DNA from: CAWBAT01 sp046331665
Lineage (GTDB): Bacteria; Acidobacteriota; Terriglobia; Versatilivoradales; Versatilivoraceae
Direction of reading: 5' to 3'
Length of the DNA stretch: 64,000 bases
NCBI GenBank assembly: GCA_046331665.1
Contig: JAXLQK010000033.1
Coordinates: forward strand, 5,624-69,623
Shown here: one piece after another, positions 42,898-52,011 of the stretch
Layout of the letters: each line of letters opens with the position of its first letter
How positions within the stretch are numbered: the first letter of the stretch is position 1
The notes under the pieces: model-generated
Told to the model about the DNA's origin: nothing
Seen by the model: the letters and a program-made list of their open reading frames with translations, nothing else
The model's database searches: none
Program-made: the position numbers and the translations under genes

Positions 42898-44307
42898 ATG
42901 CAGACGGAAAAGTACAGGAACATCATTGTCGGGAGCGGGGAAGGGGGAAAGTACCTTGCATGGCATCTCGCGCAGTCTGGAGAACAGACCGTCGTTGTTG
43001 AACGGCGATGGGTTGGCGGTTCCTGCCCGAACATCAATTGTCTTCCCAGCAAAAACGAAATTTGGAGCGCTCGAGTTGCCAATCTCCTTCATCACGCCGC
43101 CGCCTTCGGAGCTGCAGCCGCTTCCCCTTTGATCGATATGGCGGTCGTGCGGAAACGAAAGCGCGAGATGGTCGAAGGGCTGATTCAGATGCATCTCGAC
43201 CGTTACCGAAAAACCGGCGCCGAGCTCGTGATGGGCGAGGCCAAGTTTGTTGCCAATAAAACGCTTGAGGTAAGTCTCAATGGTGGCGGCACACGCCGGC
43301 TAATGGGAGAGCGCATTTTCCTGAATCTTGGCACTCATGCCTCAATCCCCTCAGTACCCGGACTGGCGGAGAGTCGCCCGCTCACCCATATCGAGATTCT
43401 GGAGCTCGATCGTCTCCCCAAACACCTCATCATTGTTGGTGGCGGTTATGTGGGCCTCGAATTTGCCCAGGCCTATCGGCGTTTCGGGAGTCAGGTGACG
43501 ATTGTCCAGCGAGGCGCACAGTTTTTGGCTAGAGAAGACCCCGACGTGGCTGCTGAGATGGTCAAAATTCTCTCTGCAGAAGGCATTGAGATGATTCCAT
43601 CGGCCGAGATCACTGCTGTTCAAGGTCGTTGCGGAACCGAGGTTACTGTGTTCTTAAAATCGTCTGCAGTGGAAAGAGCCCTTCGCGGCAGCGACATCCT
43701 AGTGGCAGCAGGCCGGACGCCCAACACTTCCGGCGTCGGCCTTGAGCTGACCGGTGTAGAAGTGGACTCCCGAGGTTACATCATAGTCACCGACCGGCTG
43801 GAGACGACTGCTTCGAATATTTGGGCGATCGGGGAATGCGCGGGCAGTCCACAGTTCACGCATGCTTCATTCGACGACTTTCGAGTCATCCGCGATAATC
43901 TTTCAGGTGTACACCGCAGCCTGCGTGATCGGCTGGTCCCCTATTGTCTGTTCACCGACCCTCAACTGGCTCACGTCGGCCTCACCGAAACTGAAGCACG
44001 CAGCCGCGGTATTGCCACCCGAATCGTATCATTGCCAATGGCTGCCGTATTGCGCACGCGAACTACCGGGGAGACCCAGGGATTTATGAAAGCGCTGATC
44101 GATGCAAAGAGCGATCGCATTCTGGGCTTTACCATGATCGGACCGGAGGCCGGAGAAGTCATGGCGGTGGTGCAGACGGCCATGCTGGGAGGCTTGCCTT
44201 ACACGGTATTGCGCGACGCCATTTTCACGCACCCCACGATGGCGGAAGGGCTCAATACTCTTTTCTCCAGCGTTAAACCAGCGAATGCGATGACGCCTTT
44301 ATCATGA
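42898..44307 (+). CDS. FAD-dependent disulfide reductase (mercuric reductase/lipoamide dehydrogenase family)
   Basis: 469 aa. IIVGSGEGGKYLAWHLA binds FAD; Cys43 and Cys48 in GGSCPNINCLPSK form the redox disulfide (usual spacing C-x4-C kept). LIIVGGGYVGLEFAQAYRRF binds NAD(P)H; IWAIGECAGSPQFTH is the second FAD motif; and HPTMAEGLN at the end supplies the His-Glu pair. There is no N-terminal heavy-metal domain and no C-terminal Cys-Cys of true mercuric reductases. The exact substrate is therefore unknown; a pyridine nucleotide disulfide oxidoreductase is a safe name. REP palindromes lie directly upstream. Confidence 0.87.
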   Translation: MQTEKYRNIIVGSGEGGKYLAWHLAQSGEQTVVVERRWVGGSCPNINCLPSKNEIWSARVANLLHHAAAFGAAAASPLIDMAVVRKRKREMVEGLIQMHLDRYRKTGAELVMGEAKFVANKTLEVSLNGGGTRRLMGERIFLNLGTHASIPSVPGLAESRPLTHIEILELDRLPKHLIIVGGGYVGLEFAQAYRRFGSQVTIVQRGAQFLAREDPDVAAEMVKILSAEGIEMIPSAEITAVQGRCGTEVTVFLKSSAVERALRGSDILVAAGRTPNTSGVGLELTGVEVDSRGYIIVTDRLETTASNIWAIGECAGSPQFTHASFDDFRVIRDNLSGVHRSLRDRLVPYCLFTDPQLAHVGLTETEARSRGIATRIVSLPMAAVLRTRTTGETQGFMKALIDAKSDRILGFTMIGPEAGEVMAVVQTAMLGGLPYTVLRDAIFTHPTMAEGLNTLFSSVKPANAMTPLS

Positions 44308-44442
44308 GGCGATTCTTCGCTAGCCACAAAGGCCGAAAGCAGAGGGGGCCCAAATAGGAGCTCGCTTGGTTTACTACGGGCAAAGAGAGAGAATAGAAAA
44401 GAATTCATTTTGGGTTATCAAAATAAATCCATGGAGGAACTC

Positions 44443-44709
44443 ATGTCTGATTTCAAAGTGATCTATGAGGAATTCAAGATTCAAGGCAAGGACCTGGTCG
44501 AGAAGCTGAAAGCCCTTGTCCATGAAGGGAACATTCGGCGGATCATCATCAAAGACCACTCGGGAAACACCTTTTTGGAGATCCCCGTCACCGTGGCGGC
44601 GGTAGGAATCATTGCCGCCCCGGTCCTGGCAGCCATTGGCGCCATTGCCGCCTTGGTCTCTGATTTCACGATCGTAGTGGAAAAGTCCCAGGAAACGCCA
44701 AAATCTTAG
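44443..44709 (+). CDS. DUF4342 domain protein
   Basis: 88 aa from ATG 44,443, chosen because GGAGG (44,433-44,437) lies just upstream; the frame is open further left. KDLVEKLKALVHEGNIRRII followed by IKDHSGNTFLEIPVTVA is the DUF4342 signature. A hydrophobic stretch follows (VGIIAAPVLAAIGAIAALVS), probably one membrane segment or an amphipathic helix. The family is small and of unknown function, common in acidobacteria and firmicutes. It is followed by a REP/RAYT cluster. Confidence 0.8.
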   Translation: MSDFKVIYEEFKIQGKDLVEKLKALVHEGNIRRIIIKDHSGNTFLEIPVTVAAVGIIAAPVLAAIGAIAALVSDFTIVVEKSQETPKS

Positions 44710-44966
44710 CCAAGTTATCCAGCATCCATTTCCTATTCTGTAGCGGCGGTCTATGACCGCCGAGTCACGAGGAATTCGGTAGATCGCAATTTGTCGGCGC
44801 TCATAGAGCGCCGCTACAGCACCAGCTACAACACCGGCTACAACACCAACAACACCGGCACGCCAGTCTATGACCGCCGAGTCACAAGCGGTTCTTAAAC
44901 TCACACCACATCGGCGCTCATAGAGCGCCGCTACAGCACCAGCTAGTGCGCCGCTACAAAAATCAC

Positions 44967-45434
44967 TCACTTGGAGAGCGTTAGGCGACTGATCTCCCCC
45001 TGATATGGCCATTTCGATGGCGAATCAACCAAACCTGCACGGACAGGATTTAACATCATATAATTCCACTTTTCAGAATATGATTCTTCCGTTCTCAGTA
45101 CATGGTCAAAGAAACCCTTTTGCCAGTGTGGAGCGGGATGGCCTCGGAGATTCAAGCTCTTCGAAAGTGAATTTTTCAGTGCCTTCATCCAAACTGAAAG
45201 GCAGACAGATTCCGTGCTCAAGGAAAGAAAGAAGTGCAAGTGATCGGGCATGATCAGAAAGCGGCCAACAAAATAGTGTTTTTCAATCGCTCGCACCGAA
45301 AACTCCACGAATGTCTTGTGAACTTCTCGATTGGTTAGGATTGGTTTGCGGTCTATGGTGCAGAACGTAATGAAATAAAGTGGGTTGGTAGAGTAGATGC
45401 GACTGAGTCTTTGCAGTCGCGGACGAACAATCAT
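44967..45434 (-). CDS. REP-associated tyrosine transposase (RAYT, IS200-like Y1)
   Basis: 155 aa. The Y1 HUH fold is clear: YFITFCTIDRKPILTN, the HUH motif His65-Leu-His67 in MPDHLHFFLS, and the catalytic Tyr125 in WNYMMLNPVRAGLV, with the surrounding text typical of RAYTs. RAYTs cut and move REP hairpins but lack the mobile ends of IS200. The gene lies inside the REP cluster, flanked by doublets at about 44,866-44,936 and 45,436-45,515. It is most probably the enzyme that spread the palindromes in this genome. It appears intact. Confidence 0.88.
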   Translation of the reverse strand: MIVRPRLQRLSRIYSTNPLYFITFCTIDRKPILTNREVHKTFVEFSVRAIEKHYFVGRFLIMPDHLHFFLSLSTESVCLSVWMKALKNSLSKSLNLRGHPAPHWQKGFFDHVLRTEESYSEKWNYMMLNPVRAGLVDSPSKWPYQGEISRLTLSK

Positions 45435-45892
45435 TTTCTGTAGCGGCGGTCTATGACCGCCGGGTCACGAGCGGTTTGTTAACTCACACCACATCGGCGC
45501 TCATAGAGCGCCGCTACGGCAGCAGCTACAACACCAACAACACCGGCACGCCAGTCTTCGACCGCCGAGTCACGAGCGGATCGTTTGATCGCAATCTGTC
45601 GGCGCTCATAGAGCGCCGCTACAGCACCAGCTACAGCACCAGCTACAGCACTAACTATGCCTGAAGCACCGGTCTATGACCGCCGAGTCACGAGGAATTC
45701 GGTAGATCGCAATTTGTCGGCGCTTCGGTAGAGCGCCGCTACAGCACCAGCTACAACACCGGCTACAACACCAACAACACCGGCACGCCAGTCTATGACC
45801 GCCGAGTCACAAGCGGTTCTTAAACTCACACCACATCGGCGCTCGCGAGCGCCGCTACAGCACCAGCTAGTGCGCCGCTACAAAAATCACTC

Positions 45893-46361
45893 ACTTGAGA
45901 GCGTTAGGCGACTGATCTCCCCCTGATATGGCCATTTCGATGGCGAATCAACCAAACCTGCACGGACAGGATTTAACATCATATAATTCCACTTTTTCAG
46001 AATATGATTCTTCCGTTCTCAGTACATGGTCAAAGAAACCCTTTTGCCAGTGTGGAAGCGGATGGCCTTCGGAGATTCAAGTCTTTCGAAAGTGAATTTT
46101 CAGTGCCTTCATCCAAACCTTTAAGGCAGACAGATTCCGTGCTCAAGGAAAGAAAGAAGTGCAAACAGGCATAATCAGAAAGCGGCCGACAAAAGAGTGC
46201 TTTTCAATCGCTCGCACCGAAAAACTCCACGAATGTCTCGCAAACTTCTTGATTGGTTGTGATTGCATTGCGGTCTATGGTGCAGAACGTAATGAAAAAC
46301 AAGTGGGTTGGTAGAGTAGATGCGACTGAGTCTTTGCAGTCGCGGACGAACGATCATTTTC
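45893..46361 (-). pseudogene. decayed second RAYT copy
   Basis: Nucleotide copy of 44,967-45,434 with many one- and two-base differences, mostly insertions or deletions (for example TTTTTCAGAATATG for TTTCAGAATATG, and altered runs elsewhere). Only the first 18 or so codons (IVRPRLQRLSRIYSTNPL) are still in frame. It arose by tandem duplication together with its flanking REP doublets. Confidence 0.85.
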
Positions 46362-46736
46362 TGTAGCGGCGGTCTATGACCGCCGAGTCATGAGAGGTTT
46401 GCTAACTCACACCAGATCGGCGCTCATAGAGCGCCGCTACAGCACCAGCTAGAGCGCCGCTACGCACCGGTTAGAGCACCGCTACAACACCGGCACGCCA
46501 GTCTATGACTGCCGAGTCACGAGGTTTGTTAACACACACCAGATCGGCGCTCATAGAGCGCCGCTACAGCAGCAGCTACAACACCAACAACACCGGCACG
46601 CCAGTCTATGACTGTCGAGTCACGAGCGGTTTGTTTGATCGCAATTTGTCGGCGCTCATAGAGCGCCGCTACAGCAGCAGCTAGAGCGCTGCTACAGCCT
46701 CCTCCTAAAAAGCGGGCTAGGTTGCAGCAAGTCCTG

Positions 46737-49214
46737 CTAGGGCCGGATGTGTTGCGTTGGATTCAAAGAACCGGTTGCCGTCTTTTTAAAGCCTTCAAAT
46801 GTCAAAGTCCAAACCAATTCTGAATTGAAACTGGCAGGTACAACCACATTAAAGGCTCGAGTCTGCCGCCCCATCTGAAAAAGCGTGGTCTGGCCCCGGT
46901 CTGGAGGCCTGGGGGTGAAGAAATTGTTTGGCCCGACAGGGATTTGAACGGTTCCGTTGTTGAGATTCTGATAGCCGAAGCTGAGCGTAAAACTGCCGTT
47001 GGAATTCTTGTACCAGCCCTCGAAGACGGGATTGAGCGCGGCTGGGGCCACCCCTACTCCAGCCAGGTTTGCGCGCTGGGGGCTGTTGCTGGCGTCATCG
47101 GTGAATCCAATCGCGCCCTGGCGGGGGCCCGTGGCCGTCGGAGTGAAGGTAACATTCAGGCTGCAGCTGGCTCCTGCCGCCAGAGAGTTCCCGCAGTTAT
47201 TGGTCTGGGCGAAATCTCCGCGAGCCAAAATGTTGGTCAGCAATAAAGGTGCGGAACCCGTATTCCTGAGCGTCAGGAGTTGGGGCACACTCGTGCTTCC
47301 TACATTCTGCCGGGCAAACGTCAGGCTAGAGGGCGACAGCAAGACCGCGGGAGCGATTCCGGTACCGCTCAACGGGATCGCTTGAGGTGAATTGCTGGCA
47401 TTGTCGGTCAAGGTCAGAGATCCGGGGCGGGCACCCGTGGCAGTCGGTGTAAAAGTCACGGCCAAGATACAATTCTGACCCACTGCCACCGAGTTCCCGC
47501 AATTATTTGATTGAGCAAAATCACCGGTCACCGCCACGTTGGTGATCGCGAGGGCAGCGTTGCCCGTATTGGTCAAAGTGACGTTTTGAGAAGGACTCGT
47601 TGTCCCCACATTCTGTCCTGCAAAAGTCAGGCTGGCGGGGGCAAGGCTGACGGAAGGAGCTCCGGCACTTGTGGCACCTTCAAACTGGGAAAAAGAAAAA
47701 GCGGCGGTCGTTACGATTTCCCCTTGCTGAAGTTTGTCATACATTCCTTCAACCGCAAGGCTCCCGACCGAATAAGGGCCGTTGAGGCCGTGATGTCCGA
47801 TTTTGCTTCCGTCAAAGGAAACCGTGATGACTGCAGGGGCTTCCGTGGCTTCCAGGAAGCCATTGCCGGAGGTTCTCTCGATGGTCTGCGCGGACATATC
47901 GAAGATATCGGCGTTGTCATAGAGGGATAGCGACCAGCGGTACTTGTCTGATGTCGCCACTTCCACGGGGATGGAGACTTGCAGGCGGTTGTAGAGTCCG
48001 TTAGAGTCGTCGTCAAGGGCTAGCACCGAAGGAGTTCCCACCAGGAAAAGCCCTTTGCGCTCGAAATCTTTCAATCGATGGTCAGAAGTCGTTCCCGCGT
48101 TTTCGCGATGCACCAGATATCCCGAGCCCGGATCATCCAGCTTCTCGAGCTGAATCAGCTTCACCTGCCAGGGGCCGTCGGAACGCAGGAGTCTCAAAGA
48201 AGTGATGTCGAACGGAACGCTGATTTCCCGACCCAGCCCGGGACTGAGAGTCGCTCGCCCCCGTTGATTGACGTCCTTTCCATCAGAACCCTGGAGCACG
48301 ACTACAGTGAAATAGTCGCCAGTGGCGTTGACATTGAAAGAGGGAATAATCTCCAAGGTGTCGGGCTGGCCGTTCCCATTCAAATCGCTCACCTGCTCGC
48401 GAAAGTTCCCCGAATAACTGGCCGAATCCTGAATGACCGTGAAGCGCCCGGAAAAATTCCGGTTGAAAGGCTGATTTGCCGAAGTAGTCCCGTTGACCAG
48501 GCCGAAAAGGGAATATTCCCCCGGCCCCAAAGAGGGTGACACCGTAAAAATCCCGTCATTGGCTGTCCCGTCCTGTCCAACACCATTGTCGAGGAAGGTT
48601 AAAGGCAGAGGAGTGAATGTGGCATCGCCGACCTTTACGATAGATCCTGAAACAGCGGTGACTTCAGGGGTTTTGAGCACCGCTTCTCCATTGACGGTCA
48701 CCACGCTGAGTGTGATCGGCGTTCCAGCCACATAGGTGTCTCCACCTCCCAGCAGTCCTGTTCGAATTGGACTCGAGGAAGAGACTTGGAAGGCGACGCC
48801 GCGCGGCCCGCTCAGAGCAACGGTTTCACGGATCCGGCATTTCCAGGCGCCAGGCGGAGCCGAATTCAAATGGAACAGGTAGGTCAGTCCCGAAGTCGCC
48901 TGACTGCGTTCCGGGTAGGTATAGCTCGCGGTGACGAATTGCGTGTCGGTTCCATGAGGATAGACATTGTTGCCGGGATCGATCAGCGCGAGATCCAAGG
49001 TCAACGAGGCGCTGAGGATGAGAATATCGACGTCGGAATTGGGTTCGACCTGAAAGGTTTTTTCTACGGTTTGCTGGAGGGGAGTCAGGTCAAAGACTTC
49101 GAAATTCAAAGGAAACAAAGTGAGCGTTTGGTCTTCGCTGAAAGCATTCAGAGTAAGCAAAGCAAAGATGGACGCTAATCCCAGGATTCCAGAAAGAGTT
49201 TTTTGTGGATACAT
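46737..49214 (-). CDS. exported protein with choice-of-anchor D (ASPM/SPD-2/Hydin-type) repeats
   Basis: 825 aa. An N-terminal signal peptide (GILGLASIFALLTLNAFSED) is followed by a pre-peptidase-like domain and a long unidentified middle (EF-hand-like DLNGNGQPDTLEI). Two similar C-terminal repeats of about 105 residues follow, each with PSSLTFARQNVGSTS, LTLRNTGSAPL, DFAQTNNCGNSLAAG and FTPTATG. The C-terminal 75 residues are separate. AGGAGGTCCC precedes the ATG. It is probably a cell-surface or periplasmic binding or adhesion protein. Such repeats are frequent in acidobacteria; no enzyme motif is visible. Confidence 0.8.
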   Translation of the reverse strand: MYPQKTLSGILGLASIFALLTLNAFSEDQTLTLFPLNFEVFDLTPLQQTVEKTFQVEPNSDVDILILSASLTLDLALIDPGNNVYPHGTDTQFVTASYTYPERSQATSGLTYLFHLNSAPPGAWKCRIRETVALSGPRGVAFQVSSSSPIRTGLLGGGDTYVAGTPITLSVVTVNGEAVLKTPEVTAVSGSIVKVGDATFTPLPLTFLDNGVGQDGTANDGIFTVSPSLGPGEYSLFGLVNGTTSANQPFNRNFSGRFTVIQDSASYSGNFREQVSDLNGNGQPDTLEIIPSFNVNATGDYFTVVVLQGSDGKDVNQRGRATLSPGLGREISVPFDITSLRLLRSDGPWQVKLIQLEKLDDPGSGYLVHRENAGTTSDHRLKDFERKGLFLVGTPSVLALDDDSNGLYNRLQVSIPVEVATSDKYRWSLSLYDNADIFDMSAQTIERTSGNGFLEATEAPAVITVSFDGSKIGHHGLNGPYSVGSLAVEGMYDKLQQGEIVTTAAFSFSQFEGATSAGAPSVSLAPASLTFAGQNVGTTSPSQNVTLTNTGNAALAITNVAVTGDFAQSNNCGNSVAVGQNCILAVTFTPTATGARPGSLTLTDNASNSPQAIPLSGTGIAPAVLLSPSSLTFARQNVGSTSVPQLLTLRNTGSAPLLLTNILARGDFAQTNNCGNSLAAGASCSLNVTFTPTATGPRQGAIGFTDDASNSPQRANLAGVGVAPAALNPVFEGWYKNSNGSFTLSFGYQNLNNGTVQIPVGPNNFFTPRPPDRGQTTLFQMGRQTRAFNVVVPASFNSELVWTLTFEGFKKTATGSLNPTQHIRP

Positions 49215-49243
49215 ACAATTGGGACCTCCTCAGAAACGAATCT

Positions 49244-49951
49244 TTACTCATCCAAGTGTGCCCAATAGATAATGCCCTTTGCGGAGTACTTGTCCGTGAA
49301 GATGACCATTTTGTTAGCAGAGTCGTAAGTTAAGTAGTCAAGGGTTACCGTAGGTCCCCAAGTAGCGCCATAAACAGAATCTCCGATAACGAAGAGTTTT
49401 TTCTTCCCTTGGTAGACTTCCAAAAAGAAATTTCCAATATGAGATTGTGATATTCCCCATGAAGGACGTCCTCCCGAAAGGAATCTAAGTCGATAAACTG
49501 GCCTTTTCACAAGGAAACCACGAAAACAGAATTGGGCACTCAGTCCCCCATGGTATTCCGTTCTCTGTATGACATGATATTCTGAGTAAAAAGAGGGATA
49601 GCTAATCGGATATATTTTTTCCTCCGATGGAGGGATGGGTTCAAATTGATTTCTCTCCATTCCTTCAGGCACACGAACGCAAGATTTTGATTTAATATCG
49701 ATTTGCCAAATCCGTGTTTCTGGTTCTTTTGGAAGCCCGTCGCAAATAAATACCCCTTGTTTGTTTTTGGCGTTATATAGCTCTGGAGATTTGAGAATCC
49801 ACGGACTGTCTTCAAGAATGCACTTATTGAGAGGTATGATTGACTCGATTACTTCGAAAGGTCTGCTTGAATCTGAGAAATAAAGAGATAAATACCAAGC
49901 TAAGAATATGGCGGCGACCACAATTAACGATATTCGGAATGAGTTTTTCAT
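49244..49951 (-). CDS. membrane-anchored hypothetical protein
   Basis: 235 aa. One N-terminal membrane segment (ISLIVVAAIFLAWYLSLYF) with a periplasmic domain. Five cysteines and a strand-rich tail (GPTVTLDYLTYDSANKMVIF) are seen, but no known domain. The gene begins 8 bases after the stop of the lipase gene upstream, so the two are probably co-transcribed. Function unknown; it may be a partner of the exported esterase. Confidence 0.6.
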   Translation of the reverse strand: MKNSFRISLIVVAAIFLAWYLSLYFSDSSRPFEVIESIIPLNKCILEDSPWILKSPELYNAKNKQGVFICDGLPKEPETRIWQIDIKSKSCVRVPEGMERNQFEPIPPSEEKIYPISYPSFYSEYHVIQRTEYHGGLSAQFCFRGFLVKRPVYRLRFLSGGRPSWGISQSHIGNFFLEVYQGKKKLFVIGDSVYGATWGPTVTLDYLTYDSANKMVIFTDKYSAKGIIYWAHLDE

Positions 49952-49959
49952 TGCCGCAA

Positions 49960-51585
49960 CTAATCCTCCACGAATGGGAACCCGTCTTTAATAGTCTGCA
50001 GAATCAGATCCGCAGTCTCAGGGCTTTTTACCGTTGCATGATTGTTTCTAAAGTTCTTGAGCGGTTTATAAATTGGCTGGTACTTTGAGCTCTCAACAGT
50101 CACTGCAATATCATTCAACTGAAAAGTGCTTGTGGCCGTTGGAACGAGGAGATTATAAACACCTATTCTCCCGGATGGGTCTGTAGCAGTAATCCGCTTA
50201 ACACTGACTGTGCTGATCTTCCCAAGAACATTGTAGAAGACAGTAGGGATCGGGCTAAAATTACTGAAAAATGGGAACATAATGGCGCTCTCATTGTGTT
50301 CAATTGTGCCGTTTGAGTTCAAATCAGCGTCCGCACCTATGGAGTAGTAAACTGGTCCATCCGGCAGTGAATTCTTTTTGTTAAATTGTTCAGTTTTCTG
50401 AGGAGTCAAATCGGATCTGCCTGGTCTTTGCGGTAAAACGCTCGGTATCGAGTAGAGGAGAGATGCGTCCTCAAATGCGCGACGTAGTAACACGTCGTTT
50501 GTATCAGATCCATATGCAAAGCCAACGTGTTGATTGATCGATTCTTCATATATTTCACCAATGTCCGCGAGGACGGAGCCGTGGTGTGGAGTGTCTATGG
50601 TGAAATGAGAAAGTGCTTTCGGAGAAGGCCCCGAAGGAAAGGGCCGATACAATTTGGTTCCGAGATAAAAGCGAATGTCTAGGCCGCCCATACTATGACT
50701 GATCAGATGAATACTTTTGACTCCATCTGTAACCGAAACCATCTCAAGCAAGGGGGAGAGTTCAACTGCATTCAATACGATGCCACCGTTCCCTCCTGTG
50801 CTTGTAGAAAGATCGATATTCTCATACTCAAACGGGATCTTCTTCTCCCTTAGACGATCGACAAATCCACCTGCATCCCAGCTCGTATGATCTGTGTTTA
50901 CTCCGTGCACTAACACCAGCGGGCTCATGGCACCGAAACTGATGGCGGCCCAGTCAACTTGGATTCCCCAGGAATCTCTGGGGTCTCCTGCATAGGGGTC
51001 CATCTGGATGGTCAAAACATTTTCTCCTGGCGTCGGTCTCTCCCCCCACTGATTCTTTTTCCCAAAATGTACCCATTCGACTTGAATCTGGAACTCATCC
51101 ACTCCAAAATCAAAACACTCTCCGCAATACGTATAATGTGGCGAGCCGAGCTGATGACCATTGAAGGTCAGGTGAAATTGAGGGAGTACGAATACGTTAT
51201 AAATAGCCGTCCCTTCGACCGTGTAGCCCGATACCAGCTTCAAGCGGGCGAAACGCGAAACCACCCCATTGGCGATCAACTCTGCCGGGTTGAGTAGAGA
51301 TCCGCTGGAGTCGACATCACCCACGACTCGTTCCACTGGGACGGAAAAAGAAATTGAACCACCCGGTAACAGAGCCACACATTCATCCGTGGTATAAGGA
51401 ACGAAGCAGAGACCCTCAAAGCCCGGAGCCGCTTGCGTGGCCGTGATACTGCCTTGATCCAGGACAAAGCTCGCGTCCGAGACAGCAGGGGGTTCAAATT
51501 GACTTATTCCCAGGTGACTGGCCATAAGGGTTCCGGGACGAAAGATGATGGTGATAACAAATATTATCGGCAGAACCCGTTTCAT
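49960..51585 (-). CDS. exported alpha/beta-hydrolase (lipase/esterase)
   Basis: 541 aa from ATG 51,585, which has GGAGG close upstream; the open frame extends further but without a ribosome-binding site. A signal peptide (KRVLPIIFVITIIF) leads the protein. LVLVHGVNTDHTSWDAGGFV is the oxyanion strand, IHLISHSMGGLDIRFYL carries the nucleophile in GHSMGG-like SHSMGG, and HFTIDTPHHGSVLADIG follows as in triacylglycerol lipases. The N-terminal 200 residues form an extra strand-rich domain. It is likely a secreted or periplasmic lipase. Followed at 8 bases by the membrane-anchored protein. Confidence 0.8.
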   Translation of the reverse strand: MKRVLPIIFVITIIFRPGTLMASHLGISQFEPPAVSDASFVLDQGSITATQAAPGFEGLCFVPYTTDECVALLPGGSISFSVPVERVVGDVDSSGSLLNPAELIANGVVSRFARLKLVSGYTVEGTAIYNVFVLPQFHLTFNGHQLGSPHYTYCGECFDFGVDEFQIQVEWVHFGKKNQWGERPTPGENVLTIQMDPYAGDPRDSWGIQVDWAAISFGAMSPLVLVHGVNTDHTSWDAGGFVDRLREKKIPFEYENIDLSTSTGGNGGIVLNAVELSPLLEMVSVTDGVKSIHLISHSMGGLDIRFYLGTKLYRPFPSGPSPKALSHFTIDTPHHGSVLADIGEIYEESINQHVGFAYGSDTNDVLLRRAFEDASLLYSIPSVLPQRPGRSDLTPQKTEQFNKKNSLPDGPVYYSIGADADLNSNGTIEHNESAIMFPFFSNFSPIPTVFYNVLGKISTVSVKRITATDPSGRIGVYNLLVPTATSTFQLNDIAVTVESSKYQPIYKPLKNFRNNHATVKSPETADLILQTIKDGFPFVED

Positions 51586-51913
51586 GGTTTCCTCCTGTAC
51601 TGGAACCGACCGAGGCTCAGCGCTGGAGGGGCACAAAGCCCTGAAAATCCAGCGCTTTAAAGCCAAGCTCCTGAGGGAAAGAATTCTGGGGCCAGTCAAT
51701 TCAATGCCAGGCTGAAGAACCCATGCCCTACCGCCGATGCCCGGGCGATCCAACCTGAGTTGTGCTTAAATTGGCATTAATGATGTGTGAATCTATATAC
51801 ACAATTTTAGTTTTGTCAAGAGGTTTTTTTGAGTTCAGAAAAAAATCTCGCAAGCCGATGTTTTTGCCAGCAATTTCATTTTGGAGTGTGGCCGCTCGCT
51901 GCCCGGGCTGTGG

Positions 51914-51972
51914 GTGGAGACGGGACGCCCTCGTCCCGCCACGAATAAGCGCCGCGAGCGCGCGGTGTCTCC
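51914..51972. repeat. GAGACGGGACGCC-type palindromic repeat (class 2)
   Basis: GGAGACGGGACGCCCTCGTC at the left and GCGCCGCGAGCGCGCGGTGT plus CTCCA at the right, two hairpins in a row. It occupies part of the gap 51,586-52,011, which holds no gene. Related copies are at 53,026-53,087 and in the 57-61 kb cluster. Confidence 0.75.
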
Positions 51973-52011
51973 AATGGTCCGAAAGGAATTTTGGGTGGGA
52001 AGGGATTAGGT

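Larger units (their letters stand above)
44739..46697. repeat. REP/REPIN cluster around the RAYT genes
   Basis: Repeated doublets of TGTAGCGGCGGTCTATGACC (plus GCCGAGTCACGAG), a spacer of about 25-30 bases, and TCGGCGCTCATAGAGCGCCG (plus CTACAG). The two hairpins of a doublet are inverted relative to each other and differ by paired changes (GGTC/GACC versus GCTC/GAGC), so the stems are preserved. Doublets start at about 44,739, 45,436, 46,362 and others. Small (CAGCACCAGCTA)n-type tandem repeats lie between. A block of about 670 bp containing the RAYT gene is duplicated (about 44,750-45,430 and 45,673-46,350). Confidence 0.88.

Noticed and set aside
45476..45664. Small protein-like frames rich in ALIERRY or ALYERR
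   Set aside because: They are translations of the REP palindromes and recur wherever the hairpin occurs. No ribosome-binding sites or independent coding signal.
44739..46697. CRISPR-like array of short repeats
   Set aside because: Units are palindromic doublets of varying spacing with repeated, not unique, spacers, and no cas genes are nearby. They fit REP/REPIN sequences.
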